A stretch of DNA of 64,000 bases, from contig CAWBZG010000004.1 in assembly GCA_963793245.1 (NCBI GenBank), positions 372,001-436,000 of the forward strand, in the 5' to 3' direction. Below the pieces are notes generated by a model. The model was not told where the DNA came from and did no database searches. It saw only the letters and a list, made by a program, of their open reading frames with translations. How positions within the stretch are numbered: position 1 is the stretch's first letter; the number at the start of each line of letters is the position of its first letter. The position numbers and the translations under genes were made by a program. Below, piece by piece: positions 14,001 to 21,850 of the stretch. This DNA comes from CAXBBB01 sp963793245. Lineage in GTDB: Bacteria; Bacteroidota; Rhodothermia; Rhodothermales; BA12.

Positions 14001-14294
14001 CAGGTGCGCGTCGTGCCCAATCCGTACCGCGTCGCTAACGTCGCCGAGACTGCCAGTTCGCTGACGGGTGCGCGCAACCGCAAGCTGTTCTTTCGCGGCC
14101 TGCCGACGCAGGCAAGCGTGCAGATCTTTACGGCCAGCGGCGTCTACGTCAACGAGGTCCAGGGCGTCGACGGGGTCGCTACGTGGGACCTGACGACGCG
14201 CGACGGACTCGAAGCCTCGTACGGTCTCTACTTCTACCACGTCCGCGCCGAGGGTATCGGCGAGAAGGTGGGCAAGTTCGCCATCATCAACTAA
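11076..14294 (+). CDS. Large secreted surface protein with FlgD/T9SS-like C-terminus, function unknown
   Basis: A 1072-residue exported protein. ATG at 11076 gives the signal peptide RRFPLALLALVLLALPAAAQ. I see no catalytic motif. The region near residues 300-420 is rich in Asp and Gly with calcium-loop-like patterns (DGIDNDADGLVDE, DEDCDWNPDLDDKG). A fibronectin-III-like stretch follows near 500-680 (RVTLIWDD, YEGYRI-like, GRTYYYAVLSYD). The last 90 residues (VVPNPYRVAN, LFFRGLPTQASVQIF, YGLYFYHVRAEG, GKFAIIN) resemble FlgD Ig-like/T9SS-type tails. Proteins of this build often sit between a TonB receptor and a PorV-like protein in this lineage (general recollection, not checked). It is probably a surface-exposed or receptor-associated protein. 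Confidence 0.75.
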   Translation: MRRFPLALLALVLLALPAAAQENASGTFIDPNPGTRDWRADLNVTGNQVESIVTNYGLIGKGNGSINQAGVWPKGTGHGHLHMMTGLIGARVPNASGVNTVIVSDGYLEGGGDALTEGDGRVEWKFQPKPGYFNRSIEQPRIANSLSPETWPASWPDKPSEWDGAWNGFFGLNQFNSDQETFYVMDDWTNREFNFFPFGSDRPDTRGLGLQVDVRLFQWAQPLAKDILFMQYAVSNVGNASYTSRLSSNPIFFGGYTDTNPSGSGASDDGAGFNDQDDLVFGFSFTGQGTWSQFREIPPGYVGWKFLESPSISGDGIDNDADGLVDESRDNDAGTLITGPCGIYGPAVEHWSGDEDCDWNPDLDDKGADGIGSDEEGYPGPDEGENDGRPTQGEPNFGRLDKDESDQVGLTSFFAPLFGTVDVRDEPSVWDRLQPGFFDVPQQSVNQIWIFGSGPFDLQPNRTERFSTAFLWGANEDAMFRTSQVAQRIYDADYRFARPPRQPEVQAIAGNGRVTLIWDDLAEQSRDPIYGRDFEGYRIIKSTDPQFLDADNVTDAFGNGVYKRSIAQFDKVNGLTGPHPLQFGEEIDIPNGVHYYMGDDTGIQHSYVDTDVVNGRTYYYAVLSYDAGYDNSFDARGISDIPSLFPISPSESPASITVQNGEIINFDRNTASATPNPNPTDQTGGVLDIGSGNVLTKQGGPATGTVLAEIVSRDLLSDNSYTVSFDQRQTTSAVEYATQSVTVTRDDGVVVLANEPVPTNADSTQRTRFAVELLSEGVILTFDNQVPTLADAQQRSGWAPTAQSNLEVEVNVNRSFAFPDGVVQPINAAIAFGDTTRDANGDLVAAADTAFTSTTGRIKAATSFRVFDRATGEDLDFIFNEDRNSENGAVDTTEFIQLAFRNTPDARRFDRSWELTFRAPLGPDGVRLPDAAIVPPQPGDTFLLRTRVPFGERDAFSFGTQSLQRQTGLGEDVLDQVRVVPNPYRVANVAETASSLTGARNRKLFFRGLPTQASVQIFTASGVYVNEVQGVDGVATWDLTTRDGLEASYGLYFYHVRAEGIGEKVGKFAIIN

Positions 14295-14352
14295 GGTGAC
14301 GACTATGCACACGACATCCACCTCTCGTTTCGGCTCTGACCTCTCGACCGCA

Positions 14353-15354
14353 ATGGCTTTTCGACTTCTCCTCCTGCTGATCGTCTGCGGCATGGCCGCT
14401 CCGGTCCACGCCCAAACCAAAGTCGGAACGACGGCGGCGCCCTTCTTGGAAGTCGGCGTCGGCGCTCGAAGCGTGGCGATGGGAGAGGCGTCGGCGGCGC
14501 TTGCTCAGGACGTATCGGCGATCTATTGGAATCCGTCGGGCATCGCGCGGATGCAGGGCGGCGAGGTCGCGTTTGAGTACACCCAGTGGTTCGCCGACAC
14601 GCAGTTGCAGTACGTCGGCGCCGCCGTGCCCGCAGGTGGCGGTGTCGTCGGTGTCCACGCCTACGTGTTCGACAGCGGCGAAATGGAGGAGACCACGCTG
14701 CTCGAAGAGTTCGGCAACGGACGCCGGTTCGACGTGCAGAGCCTGTCTGTTGGCATCAGCTACGCGCGCCTGCTGACCGAGCGCTTCTCGGTCGGTGGTA
14801 CGCTCAAATACGTCGGCGAAAGCGTCGCCGAGATGCGCGCGTCGACGGTCGCGATCGACATGGGCATCCAGTACCAGCTTCCGTTTCGCGGTATGCGGCT
14901 GGGCTTCGCAATCCAGAACTTCGGTAGCGAGATGCAACTCGACGGATCGGACACGTCGGTCCGAGTCGACCTCGACCCCAACACGACCGGCGACCCCGAC
15001 GCGACCATCGGCAACCTGCGCACGCGCGAGTGGGATCTGCCATTGGTTTTCCGCATCGGCCTGTCGTACGACGTCGTCCAGTCGGCCAACCACAGTCTGA
15101 CCTTGGTCACCGACGCCAACTATCCCAACAACAACGACCAGAGCGTCGCCTTTGGAGCCGAGTACGGATTCAGCGGCCTGTTCTTCGTGCGCGCAGGCAT
15201 GGCCGACGTGTTCACCAGCGAAGCGCGCGCCGAAAACCACCTGCGTCTGGGCGCCGGAATCCAACTCGCCGACCGCGTCCGCGCCGACTACGCCTGGGCC
15301 GACCGGGGCGATTTGGGAACGGTCAACCGCATTGGCGTCGGGCTGATGTTTTAG
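14353..15354 (+). CDS. PorV/PorQ-family outer-membrane protein
   Basis: 333-residue outer-membrane beta-barrel of the PorV/PorQ (UPF0164) family, relatives of FadL-type barrels. The signature is GVGARSVAMGEASAALAQDV followed closely by YWNPSGIARM; the C-terminus ends in VGLMF as for a barrel. ATG at 14353 gives a compact signal peptide ending VHAQ; starts at 14296 (GTG) and 14305 (ATG) are also open. PorV members shuttle T9SS substrates to the attachment machinery, but many family members outside classical T9SS loci have unknown roles. It begins 58 bp after the large surface protein, so it is probably co-transcribed and may carry or anchor that protein. Confidence 0.85.
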   Translation: MAFRLLLLLIVCGMAAPVHAQTKVGTTAAPFLEVGVGARSVAMGEASAALAQDVSAIYWNPSGIARMQGGEVAFEYTQWFADTQLQYVGAAVPAGGGVVGVHAYVFDSGEMEETTLLEEFGNGRRFDVQSLSVGISYARLLTERFSVGGTLKYVGESVAEMRASTVAIDMGIQYQLPFRGMRLGFAIQNFGSEMQLDGSDTSVRVDLDPNTTGDPDATIGNLRTREWDLPLVFRIGLSYDVVQSANHSLTLVTDANYPNNNDQSVAFGAEYGFSGLFFVRAGMADVFTSEARAENHLRLGAGIQLADRVRADYAWADRGDLGTVNRIGVGLMF

Positions 15355-15376
15355 GGTATCGTTTGGCGGTTGCGCC

Positions 15377-15410
15377 GACGCAGCATGCTGCGTCGCTACG
15401 GGAAGTGGCC
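15377..15410. repeat. Dispersed palindromic repeat, copy 1
   Basis: Perfect 18-bp palindrome GACGCAGCATGCTGCGTC followed by GCTACGGGAAGTG. A related copy (CGTAGCATGCTACG then ACGCTACGAAAGGTG) lies at 52201. Confidence 0.5.
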
Positions 15411-15456
15411 CGATGGACGAGCGGTAGTACCGTTGATTGCGCTCTTTCTCTCTCAA

Positions 15457-15485
15457 CCCGTCATCCCTGCGCAGGCAGAGATCCA
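15457..15485. repeat. CCCGTCATCCCTGCGCAGGC-type intergenic repeat
   Basis: CCCGTCATCCCTGCGCAGGC and the following AGAGATCCA match a short intergenic repeat type familiar from many bacterial genomes. Only this one copy is seen in the window. Confidence 0.4.
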
Positions 15486-15665
15486 CAACTGCTATCCAAA
15501 TTCGACTGCTTCTAACCCTAGCGGAATCCAGCGTATCCCATCAACGACACAGACTTTCTAAATCTCTGAGTTCGGTAAGGTGAAGGTGGATCGGGATATG
15601 AAGCCAGAAGGGAAAGTGCAGCGGACAGCCGATATTTCCACAAGCCGACTACTCCACACTTCGAC

Positions 15666-16847
15666 ATGCGCTACGGCTTCCTCCTCGTTCTCGCCCTGCT
15701 CCTAGCCGCCTGCTCCGGCACGCCCGACGCATTGGTGCAGACCGAGCGTGCTGAACCGCAGGGCGATCCAGAGATCCGCGCTGTCTGGATTACCAACGTC
15801 GACTCGGACGTGCTGTTTAGCGAGCAAGGCATCGTCGACGCCGTCGCCAAGCTGGACGAAGCGGGGTTCAACGTGCTCTTTCCGGTCGTCTGGAATAAGG
15901 GCATGACGCTCTATCCGTCCGATGTGGCCGAGCGGACCATCGGCATCCGCATCGACACGACGCTGATCCCCAACCACGATCCATTGGCGATCATGCTGCG
16001 CGAGGGTAAGCGCCACGGGATGAAGGTGATTCCGTGGTTCGAGTTCGGGTTTGCGTCGAGCTACAACGAGGGCGGAGGGCACATCCTGCGCATGTACCCC
16101 GACTGGGCCGCGCGCGACATCGACGGTGGGCTGCTGACCAAGAACAACTTCGAGTGGATGAACGGTCTGCATCCCGACGTGCAAGACTTCCTGTTAGGTA
16201 TGATCGACGAGGTGCTGACCAACTACGACGTCGACGGCATCCAGGGCGACGACCGGCTTCCGGCGATGCCTTCGCACGGTGGATACAGCGAGTACAGCGT
16301 CGGCCTCTACCGCAGCGAGCACGGCGGCGCGATGCCTCCCGACGATCCGCGTGATCCGACTTTCGTCCAGTGGAAAGCCGACAAGTTGAGCGACTTCGGC
16401 GGACGACTGTATCGCACCGTTAAGTCGCACGGATCGGACAAGATCGTGTCGCTCTCGCCCAGCATTTATCCCTGGTCGCACGACGAGTATTTGCAAGACT
16501 GGCCCGAATGGATCGAACGCGGACAGGTCGACTGGCTGCATCCGCAGAACTACCGCTACTCCATCGAACGGTACGAGTCGACGCTCGACGAGACGATTCA
16601 ATACTTCAACATGGCCGGTGGGCGCGTGTCGGGTGTCAAGATGGCGCCGGGTATCCTCGTGAAAGCCGGGCCACGCTTCAACGGCCCAGGCTACGTCCGC
16701 CAGGCGATGCAACTCCACCGCGACACCGAGATCGACGGCGAGGCGTTCTTCTTCTACGAAGGCCTGTTCGAGCAAAACCAGATGCTCGCCGATAGCCTGC
16801 GCGACGGGTTCTACCGGACAGAGGCACCCTCGCCGTCCGTCCGCTGA
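15666..16847 (+). CDS. GHL10-family glycoside hydrolase lipoprotein
   Basis: 393-residue lipoprotein: signal peptide with lipobox LLLAACSG, so lipidation at the Cys near residue 16 and anchoring in the cell envelope. The GHL10 (YngK-type) barrel follows, with IRAVWITNV, LFPVVWNKGMTLYP, IPWFEFGFASSY, NYDVDGIQGDDRLP and DWLHPQNYRYS. It is clearly a paralogue of the T9SS-exported enzyme at 3907-5818 but lacks that protein's golvesin-like and sorting domains. One form is therefore surface or secreted and the other periplasmic or membrane-bound, perhaps successive steps on one glycan; substrate unknown. Its stop overlaps the start of the MOSC gene (TGATG), suggesting co-translation. Confidence 0.85.
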   Translation: MRYGFLLVLALLLAACSGTPDALVQTERAEPQGDPEIRAVWITNVDSDVLFSEQGIVDAVAKLDEAGFNVLFPVVWNKGMTLYPSDVAERTIGIRIDTTLIPNHDPLAIMLREGKRHGMKVIPWFEFGFASSYNEGGGHILRMYPDWAARDIDGGLLTKNNFEWMNGLHPDVQDFLLGMIDEVLTNYDVDGIQGDDRLPAMPSHGGYSEYSVGLYRSEHGGAMPPDDPRDPTFVQWKADKLSDFGGRLYRTVKSHGSDKIVSLSPSIYPWSHDEYLQDWPEWIERGQVDWLHPQNYRYSIERYESTLDETIQYFNMAGGRVSGVKMAPGILVKAGPRFNGPGYVRQAMQLHRDTEIDGEAFFFYEGLFEQNQMLADSLRDGFYRTEAPSPSVR

Positions 16848-17647
16848 TGCCCGTGACCGTTTCCGCGCTCTATCGGTATCCGGTGAAAGGGTGCAAGGCG
16901 GAGCCTTTAGATGCAGCGGTCGTCGAGCGGCGCGGACTGTCGGGTGACCGACGGTGGATGCTGATCGACGCGAACGGCGACTTCGTCTCGCAGCGTGGTG
17001 AGCCGAGGCTGACGCAGTTCGTCGCCGAGCCGATTCAAGACGGAATCCGATTGCAGGCGCCTGGCGTCGACTTGCTCCACGTCGATTTCCCAAAAGCAGA
17101 TGCGTCCGTGTTGACTGTCGATGTGTGGGGGACGGCTTCTTCTGTGCGCCACGCCGATGCTGCCGATGAGTGGTTGCTCGGCTGGCTCGGCTATCCCGTG
17201 CGACTCGTCTATCAGCCCGATACGGCGCGGCGCTCGGTCAAACCTGCTCGCGCTACGACCGAAGAGGACCGCGTCAGCCTCGCCGATGGCTATCCGCTGC
17301 TGCTGACGAACGAGGCCTCGCTCGCCGCCGTCAATACCGAACTCGGCGTTCCTGCCGAGATGCTGCGGTTTCGCCCCAACGTGGTCGTCCGTGGACTGAA
17401 CCCGTTTGCCGAGTTGAGCCTGACGCGGCTGACGATCGGCGGCGTTTCGTTTCGCGCAGTCAAGCCGTGTGTACGGTGCAACGTCGTCACGCTGGATCCG
17501 GCGACGGGCGATAGGGGCAAGGAGCCGCTGCGGACGATGGCGCGCCTGCCGCAAACGCGCACGGACGACGGCGTCGTGTTCGGGATGAATCTGGTGCCAG
17601 ACGGAGAGGGCACGATCCGCGTCGGCGACCGGATCGAAGTGGCGTAG
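16847..17647 (+). CDS. MOSC domain-containing protein (YcbX/mARC-like)
   Basis: 266 residues. An N-terminal MOSC beta-barrel domain (LYRYPVKGCKAE, RGLSGDRRWMLID) is followed by the MOSC domain with FRPNVVV and KPCVRCNVVTLDPATG. The Cys in the KPCVRC motif is the usual molybdenum ligand in YcbX/mARC proteins, which reduce N-hydroxylated compounds with the molybdenum cofactor. There is no fused ferredoxin domain, so an external electron donor is needed. The start overlaps the preceding lipoprotein stop by one base. The functional link between the two is not obvious. Confidence 0.85.
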   Translation: MPVTVSALYRYPVKGCKAEPLDAAVVERRGLSGDRRWMLIDANGDFVSQRGEPRLTQFVAEPIQDGIRLQAPGVDLLHVDFPKADASVLTVDVWGTASSVRHADAADEWLLGWLGYPVRLVYQPDTARRSVKPARATTEEDRVSLADGYPLLLTNEASLAAVNTELGVPAEMLRFRPNVVVRGLNPFAELSLTRLTIGGVSFRAVKPCVRCNVVTLDPATGDRGKEPLRTMARLPQTRTDDGVVFGMNLVPDGEGTIRVGDRIEVA

Positions 17648-17848
17648 CGAGAGGTCGGCGGCATTCGGCGACGGTTCGCGCAGGTCGTGGATTATCGAAT
17701 GGTTAGGGCATTGGAAAGGCGTTGGCGTTGGCCTACCTTTCTCCAACGGTTCACTGAAAACCCCGGAAGCCTCTTCGCTACCTACGTTCCCCATCCGCTG
17801 TCAGCCCACGTTCTAGGCGTCGAAATCGCCGAGCGTCCGTCACCGACG

Positions 17849-18349
17849 ATGACGCGTCCGGTCTTGCTGCTCAACGCAGATTACAGTCCACTCGGACTGT
17901 GCGGCGTCGAACGCGCCATCGTGCTCGTGCTGATGCAAAAGGGCGACCTGATCCACGCCAGGGAAGACGCTTTCGTCCGTTCGCAGCGCGTCGCCATTCC
18001 GCTGCCCTCGGTCGTCCGCCTGCGCCAGTACGCACGCGTCCCGTATCGCAAGATCATGCTGACGCGCAAGAACGTGCTCCGACGCGACGAGCACCGCTGC
18101 CAATATTGCGGCAACCGAGACGCTCTGACTATCGACCACGTGTTTCCTCGCTCACGCGGCGGAAAAGACACGTGGGAGAACCTGGTCGCTGCCTGCTCGC
18201 GCTGCAACAGTCGCAAGGGCAACCGTACGCCCGGCGAGGCCGAGATGCCGCTACGCCGCCCGCCGTTTCGCCCGTCACACGTCATGTTCATCCGCGACTT
18301 CGTCGGCCACGTCGAACCGGCTTGGAAGCCCTACTTGTTCATCGACTAG
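17849..18349 (+). CDS. HNH endonuclease family protein
   Basis: 166 residues. It begins with MTRPVLLLNADYSPLGLCG, typical of the stand-alone HNH family common in Bacteroidota and Cyanobacteria. The HNH motif has two Cys pairs (CQYCG and CSRCNSRKGNRTP) around TIDHVFPRSRGG with WENLVAACS, so a zinc-bound HNH nuclease fold. ATG at 17849 is chosen because homologues begin with this LNADY motif; the open frame upstream to 17687 looks non-coding. There is no intron, intein or restriction partner nearby. The cellular role of this family is poorly known. Confidence 0.88.
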   Translation: MTRPVLLLNADYSPLGLCGVERAIVLVLMQKGDLIHAREDAFVRSQRVAIPLPSVVRLRQYARVPYRKIMLTRKNVLRRDEHRCQYCGNRDALTIDHVFPRSRGGKDTWENLVAACSRCNSRKGNRTPGEAEMPLRRPPFRPSHVMFIRDFVGHVEPAWKPYLFID

Positions 18350-18778
18350 GCCGGTCACCGACCTTGTCCGAGTATATGGGCTACGGCGCGCGCGAACACA
18401 TCTTTGGGGTGACCAGAAACACCTCCTAATCGTCGTCCCGGACGTGATACGGTACCCGAAGGGACCGCGTAGCGAACCCAGGACGTTGATCTTGCTCCTC
18501 CAGTTGACGCAATTCGGCGCCTGTGACAGACTCCTGGATTGCTACGCCACCAACGGTTCAGGCTCGGGGGCCGGAGCAACGCAAAAACCACGAGCGAGTC
18601 AACACTCCAGATTTGTGTATGCACCGTAGGTATATGGGAAGAGACGCTGTGTCGGACTAGCATAGGTCATTGGGGACGTCGACCTCTCTCGGAGTTAGCG
18701 CGGTAATCCGCCGCCGGCATGGTTTCGTTGGAGCGCTGGTGCTGGTATTTTGTTGCTCTTCTCACTCGCCCCACGCCC
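18350..18778. other. 429-bp gene-free region
   Basis: Short open frames exist on both strands but none resembles a known protein or has the codon pattern of its neighbours. Base composition is less GC-biased than the coding DNA. The only signal I can name is a promoter-like box at 18746. It could hold the remains of a lost gene. Confidence 0.5.
18723..18752 (+). promoter_or_regulatory. Promoter-like boxes upstream of the FAH-family gene
   Basis: TATTTTG (18746-18752) resembles the Bacteroidota -7 box TAnnTTTG and lies 26 bp before the ATG at 18779. TTTCG 18 bp upstream could be the -33 element. Confidence 0.35.
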
Positions 18779-19432
18779 ATGCCGTTTTCCTTCGACCTCG
18801 CCGGTACCCGCTACACCCCGACCAAACTCGTTTGCATCGGACGTAACTACGCCAAGCACGCGCGCGAGTTGGGAAACGAAGTGCCGTCTGAGCCGGTCGT
18901 ATTTCTGAAACCGACGAGCGCTCTGGTCGCGTCAGGCGGATCGGTCGTGATCCCGCCCCAGTCGACGGACGTGCACCACGAAGTCGAACTGGTCGTGGTA
19001 GTCGGCAAGACGGCTACCAAAATCGACGAGGCCGATGCGATGGACTACGTGACAGGTTACGCGGTCGGTCTCGACATGACGGCGCGCGACGTGCAGGCGG
19101 CGGCCAAAGCCAAAGGGCTGCCCTGGTCGACGGCGAAAGGCTTTGACACGTTTGCTCCGCTAGGCGATGCCGTCTCCTCAGACCACACGCCCGATCTCTC
19201 CGATGCGATGGTGCGACTCACGGTCAACGGCGAACTGAGGCAGAGCGGCGCTACGTCGGACATGCTGTTCTCCGTCCCGTTTCTCGTGGCGCACTGCTCC
19301 CACCTGTTCACGCTCGAACCGGGCGACCTGATCTATACCGGCACGCCCGAAGGCGTCGCCCAGGTGCAGGCGGGCGACGAGATGGTCGCCGTGGTAGATG
19401 GTCTGCCCGAACTGCGCGTGACCGTCCGCTGA
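18779..19432 (+). CDS. Fumarylacetoacetate hydrolase-family protein (YcgM/FAHD1-like)
   Basis: 217 residues, the usual length for the YcgM/FAHD1 group of acylpyruvate hydrolases/oxaloacetate decarboxylases. Visible motifs are KLVCIGRNYAKHARELG, EPVVFLKPTSAL, the metal-binding HHEVELVVVVG (His and two Glu), GYAVGLDMTARDVQ, KGFDTFAPLG and DLIYTGTPEGV. It cleaves or decarboxylates small 2-oxo acids in the cytoplasm; the exact substrate cannot be told from sequence. ATG at 18779 fits the family N-terminus. It converges on lysA with a 9-bp gap. Confidence 0.88.
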   Translation: MPFSFDLAGTRYTPTKLVCIGRNYAKHARELGNEVPSEPVVFLKPTSALVASGGSVVIPPQSTDVHHEVELVVVVGKTATKIDEADAMDYVTGYAVGLDMTARDVQAAAKAKGLPWSTAKGFDTFAPLGDAVSSDHTPDLSDAMVRLTVNGELRQSGATSDMLFSVPFLVAHCSHLFTLEPGDLIYTGTPEGVAQVQAGDEMVAVVDGLPELRVTVR

Positions 19433-19441
19433 GGCTTGGTT

Positions 19442-20695
19442 CTACCGTTGGGTGACGGGGCGGTAGCCTGCCATCGTGCGCTCGACGAACGCCTCGTCGC
19501 TCTCCCGGTCGCGCAGCACGTGCGGTATGTCGCTTGAGTCGAGCCAGACTTCGGCGGGGAGGGGGCGCAGGTTGTAGGTGCTCGCCATGCTCATGCCGTA
19601 GGCTCCTGCGTCGAGGACCGCTAGCACGTCGCCTTCGCGCACGTCGGGCAGGGCACGTTCGCGGGCGAGCACGTCGCCGGTCTCGCAGATGTTGCCCGTC
19701 ACGTCGTACGGATGCAGCGCGCCGTCGGGGTTGCTCAGGTTCACGATGTGGTGGTACGCATCGTAGACCGTCGGGCGGACGAGTTGACCCATGCCGGTGT
19801 CGGTCCCCGCGAACGTCCGCCGCGAGCCTTCCTTGACGGTGTTGACGCGCGCCAGCAGCACGCCAGCCTGAGCGGTCAAAAAGCGCCCCGGTTCGAGCCG
19901 GAAACTCAGGTGCGGGTGCGCGTGCTGATAGTCCGATAGCGGCGCGATGACGCGCGTGCGAAACGTCTCTACGTCGATTTCCTCTTCGCCCGGACGATAG
20001 GGAATGCCCAGTCCGCCGCCCAGGTTGACCCAGCGCGCGTCTTTGAAGCGCGGCGCCTCGGCCAGCGTGACAGCAATGGCGTCAGCAAACTGCTGCGACG
20101 ACAAGATCCCGCTGCCGATGTGCTGATGCACGCCGACGATCTTCAAGTCGTACTCGTCGGCGATGCGCAGCGTGTCGTCGATCTGCTCGACCGGGATGCC
20201 GAACTTGGTCCGGTCGCCCGCCGTGACGACGTGCGCGTGGTGACCAGCGCCGTGTTTGGGGTTGAGCCGGACGCACACCTCGCTGCCCGGATAGGCGCGT
20301 CCGTAGCGTTCGAGCCGCGTCAACTCGCCGATGTTGAGGACGACGCCGTGCGCCTGGGCCGCATGCATTTCGTCGTCGGTCATCATGTTGGCCGAGAACA
20401 GGATGCGGTCAGGCGCGATGCCCAACCGCAACGCCCACAGCATCTCGCCCGGCGAAACCGCGTCGACACCGAATCCGTGGCGTCCCAAGGTCTCGATGAT
20501 CGGCGGCGCAGGGTTGGCCTTCATCGCGTAGAGGAACGACACGTCCAGCCCATCGAATAGCTGCGTCAACTTGCGCGCCTGGCGCTCGACGACGCGCTCC
20601 GAGTAGACGTACGTCGGCGTGCCGTGCGCATCGGCGATGTCGAGCAGGATCTCGGACGGAGCCGGAAGAGCGGGAGCGGATGTGAGTTCGGCCAT
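19442..20695 (-). CDS. lysA: Diaminopimelate decarboxylase
   Basis: 417-residue PLP enzyme, fold III, catalysing the last step of lysine synthesis (meso-diaminopimelate to lysine). FLYAMKANPAP holds the PLP lysine; HQHIGSGI, NLGGGLGIPY and RLEPGRF are the PLP-phosphate and substrate loops; NICETGD carries the catalytic Cys from the partner subunit, and DAGAYGMSMAS lies near the end. ATG at 20695 is preferred to the longer frame reaching 20764, which runs towards the upstream gene. It lies 38 bp after ltaE in the same direction, so probably one transcript. Confidence 0.9.
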   Translation of the reverse strand: MAELTSAPALPAPSEILLDIADAHGTPTYVYSERVVERQARKLTQLFDGLDVSFLYAMKANPAPPIIETLGRHGFGVDAVSPGEMLWALRLGIAPDRILFSANMMTDDEMHAAQAHGVVLNIGELTRLERYGRAYPGSEVCVRLNPKHGAGHHAHVVTAGDRTKFGIPVEQIDDTLRIADEYDLKIVGVHQHIGSGILSSQQFADAIAVTLAEAPRFKDARWVNLGGGLGIPYRPGEEEIDVETFRTRVIAPLSDYQHAHPHLSFRLEPGRFLTAQAGVLLARVNTVKEGSRRTFAGTDTGMGQLVRPTVYDAYHHIVNLSNPDGALHPYDVTGNICETGDVLARERALPDVREGDVLAVLDAGAYGMSMASTYNLRPLPAEVWLDSSDIPHVLRDRESDEAFVERTMAGYRPVTQR

Positions 20696-20733
20696 TTCGA
20701 TAGCGGAGGAGTGGGGGAGCGCAGAGGGCGAGG

Positions 20734-21747
20734 TCAGCCGTAGTGCTGAGTCAGAGTCGCGCAAGCACGTTCGAGGGCGCCGTCGTCGATGTCGCGGTGG
20801 AACGTCGCGCGGAGTCGGTGTGGGCCAAACGGAACGACGAGCAGGCCGGACGACGCGAGCGCCGATTGCGCCTGGGTCGACGCCTCGGATACGTCGAACA
20901 GAGCGATGTTGGTGTCCGGCGCGACGACGCCCAACCCCAGCGATGCAGCGTGAGACGAGAACGTCTTGGCTCGGGCGTGGTCGTGTGCCAAATCCGCGCG
21001 GTTATCGAGGGCGACGTGGGCGGCTGCCGCCAGAACGCCTACCTGCCGCATCCCGCCGCCCAACAGTTTGCGCCATCGCCGCGCGCCTTTGATCGTGTCC
21101 GCATCGCCGCACAGGACCGATCCGACCGGAGCGCCGAGTCCTTTCGATAGGCACACACTGACGGTGTCGAATCCCTCAGCCCACTCGGACTCAGTCACTC
21201 CCGACGCCAATGCTGCATTCCACAGCCGCGCGCCGTCCAGGTGCGTCCGCATTCCTCGTTCGCGAGCAGCGTCGATGCAGCGGCGCGTTTCGGACAGGTT
21301 GAGCACGCAGCCGCCCGATCGGTTGGCGGTGTTCTCCATCCACAGCAGGCGCGTCCGTGGCTCCCAGTCGAACCCGGCGCGGACGGCACCAGCGATCTGA
21401 GCGGCGGTGATCTGGCCCCGCTCATCCGCCAGCGGAGTGAGTTGGACGCCCGAGATCACGCCCGGCGCGCCGCTCTCGTAGTGGATCACGTGCGCGCTCG
21501 CCGGAGCCAGTACCTCGTCGCCCGGATCGGTGTGGAGCTTGAGCGCGATCTGATTGCTCATCACGCCCGACGGCATAAACAGCGCCATCGGCTTGCCGAT
21601 CAACTCGGCGACGCGGCGTTCGAGCGACTCGACCGTTGGATCCTCGCCGAACACGTCGTCGCCCACGACGGCTTCGGCCATCGCCCTGCGCATCTCGGCG
21701 GTGGGGCGGGTGACGGTGTCGGAGCGGAGATCGACGGGCTGAGTCAT
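20734..21747 (-). CDS. ltaE: Low-specificity L-threonine aldolase
   Basis: 337-residue fold-I PLP enzyme that cleaves threonine or allo-threonine to glycine and acetaldehyde. It begins DLRSDTVTRPTAEMRRAM, the family signature; FGEDPTV, HIHYESGA-like HVIHYESGAPG, LHLDGAR-like THLDGARLWNA, and SVCLSKGLGAPVGSVLCG with the PLP lysine follow. A TAGTTTTG promoter box (minus strand, 21753-21760) ends five bases before its ATG. lysA follows in the same orientation. Confidence 0.9.
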   Translation of the reverse strand: MTQPVDLRSDTVTRPTAEMRRAMAEAVVGDDVFGEDPTVESLERRVAELIGKPMALFMPSGVMSNQIALKLHTDPGDEVLAPASAHVIHYESGAPGVISGVQLTPLADERGQITAAQIAGAVRAGFDWEPRTRLLWMENTANRSGGCVLNLSETRRCIDAARERGMRTHLDGARLWNAALASGVTESEWAEGFDTVSVCLSKGLGAPVGSVLCGDADTIKGARRWRKLLGGGMRQVGVLAAAAHVALDNRADLAHDHARAKTFSSHAASLGLGVVAPDTNIALFDVSEASTQAQSALASSGLLVVPFGPHRLRATFHRDIDDGALERACATLTQHYG

Positions 21748-21752
21748 GGGGG

Positions 21753-21760
21753 CAAAACTA
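21753..21760 (-). promoter_or_regulatory. TAnnTTTG promoter box upstream of ltaE
   Basis: TAGTTTTG on the minus strand is an exact match to the Bacteroidota -7 consensus TAnnTTTG. It ends only 5 bp before the ltaE ATG, so if used the mRNA would be almost leaderless, or translation would start further in. Confidence 0.4.
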
Positions 21761-21850
21761 CGCCGGATGACGCGCCTGCGGATTGTGGATCTTGGGAATC
21801 GAGATCGGGCGGCGTTGTGCGATCTTGCCTCGTCTCACCTCTCGCCGATT

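Larger units (their letters stand above)
15355..15665. other. 311-bp gene-free region with dispersed repeats
   Basis: No supported gene. It contains an 18-bp palindrome (15377-15394) and a repeat of the CCCGTCATCCCTGCGCAGGC type (15457-15485). The remainder, 15490-15665, shows no recognisable promoter box or RNA. The following lipoprotein gene must be transcribed from somewhere in this stretch. Confidence 0.6.

Noticed and set aside
17849..18349. HNH gene as part of a mobile intron, intein or restriction system
   Set aside because: No reverse transcriptase, splicing motifs, methylase or terminal repeats nearby; it fits the stand-alone HNH family.
18355..18663. Small frames in the gap before the FAH gene
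   Set aside because: No similarity I can recognise, ordinary length for chance frames, codon use unlike the neighbours.
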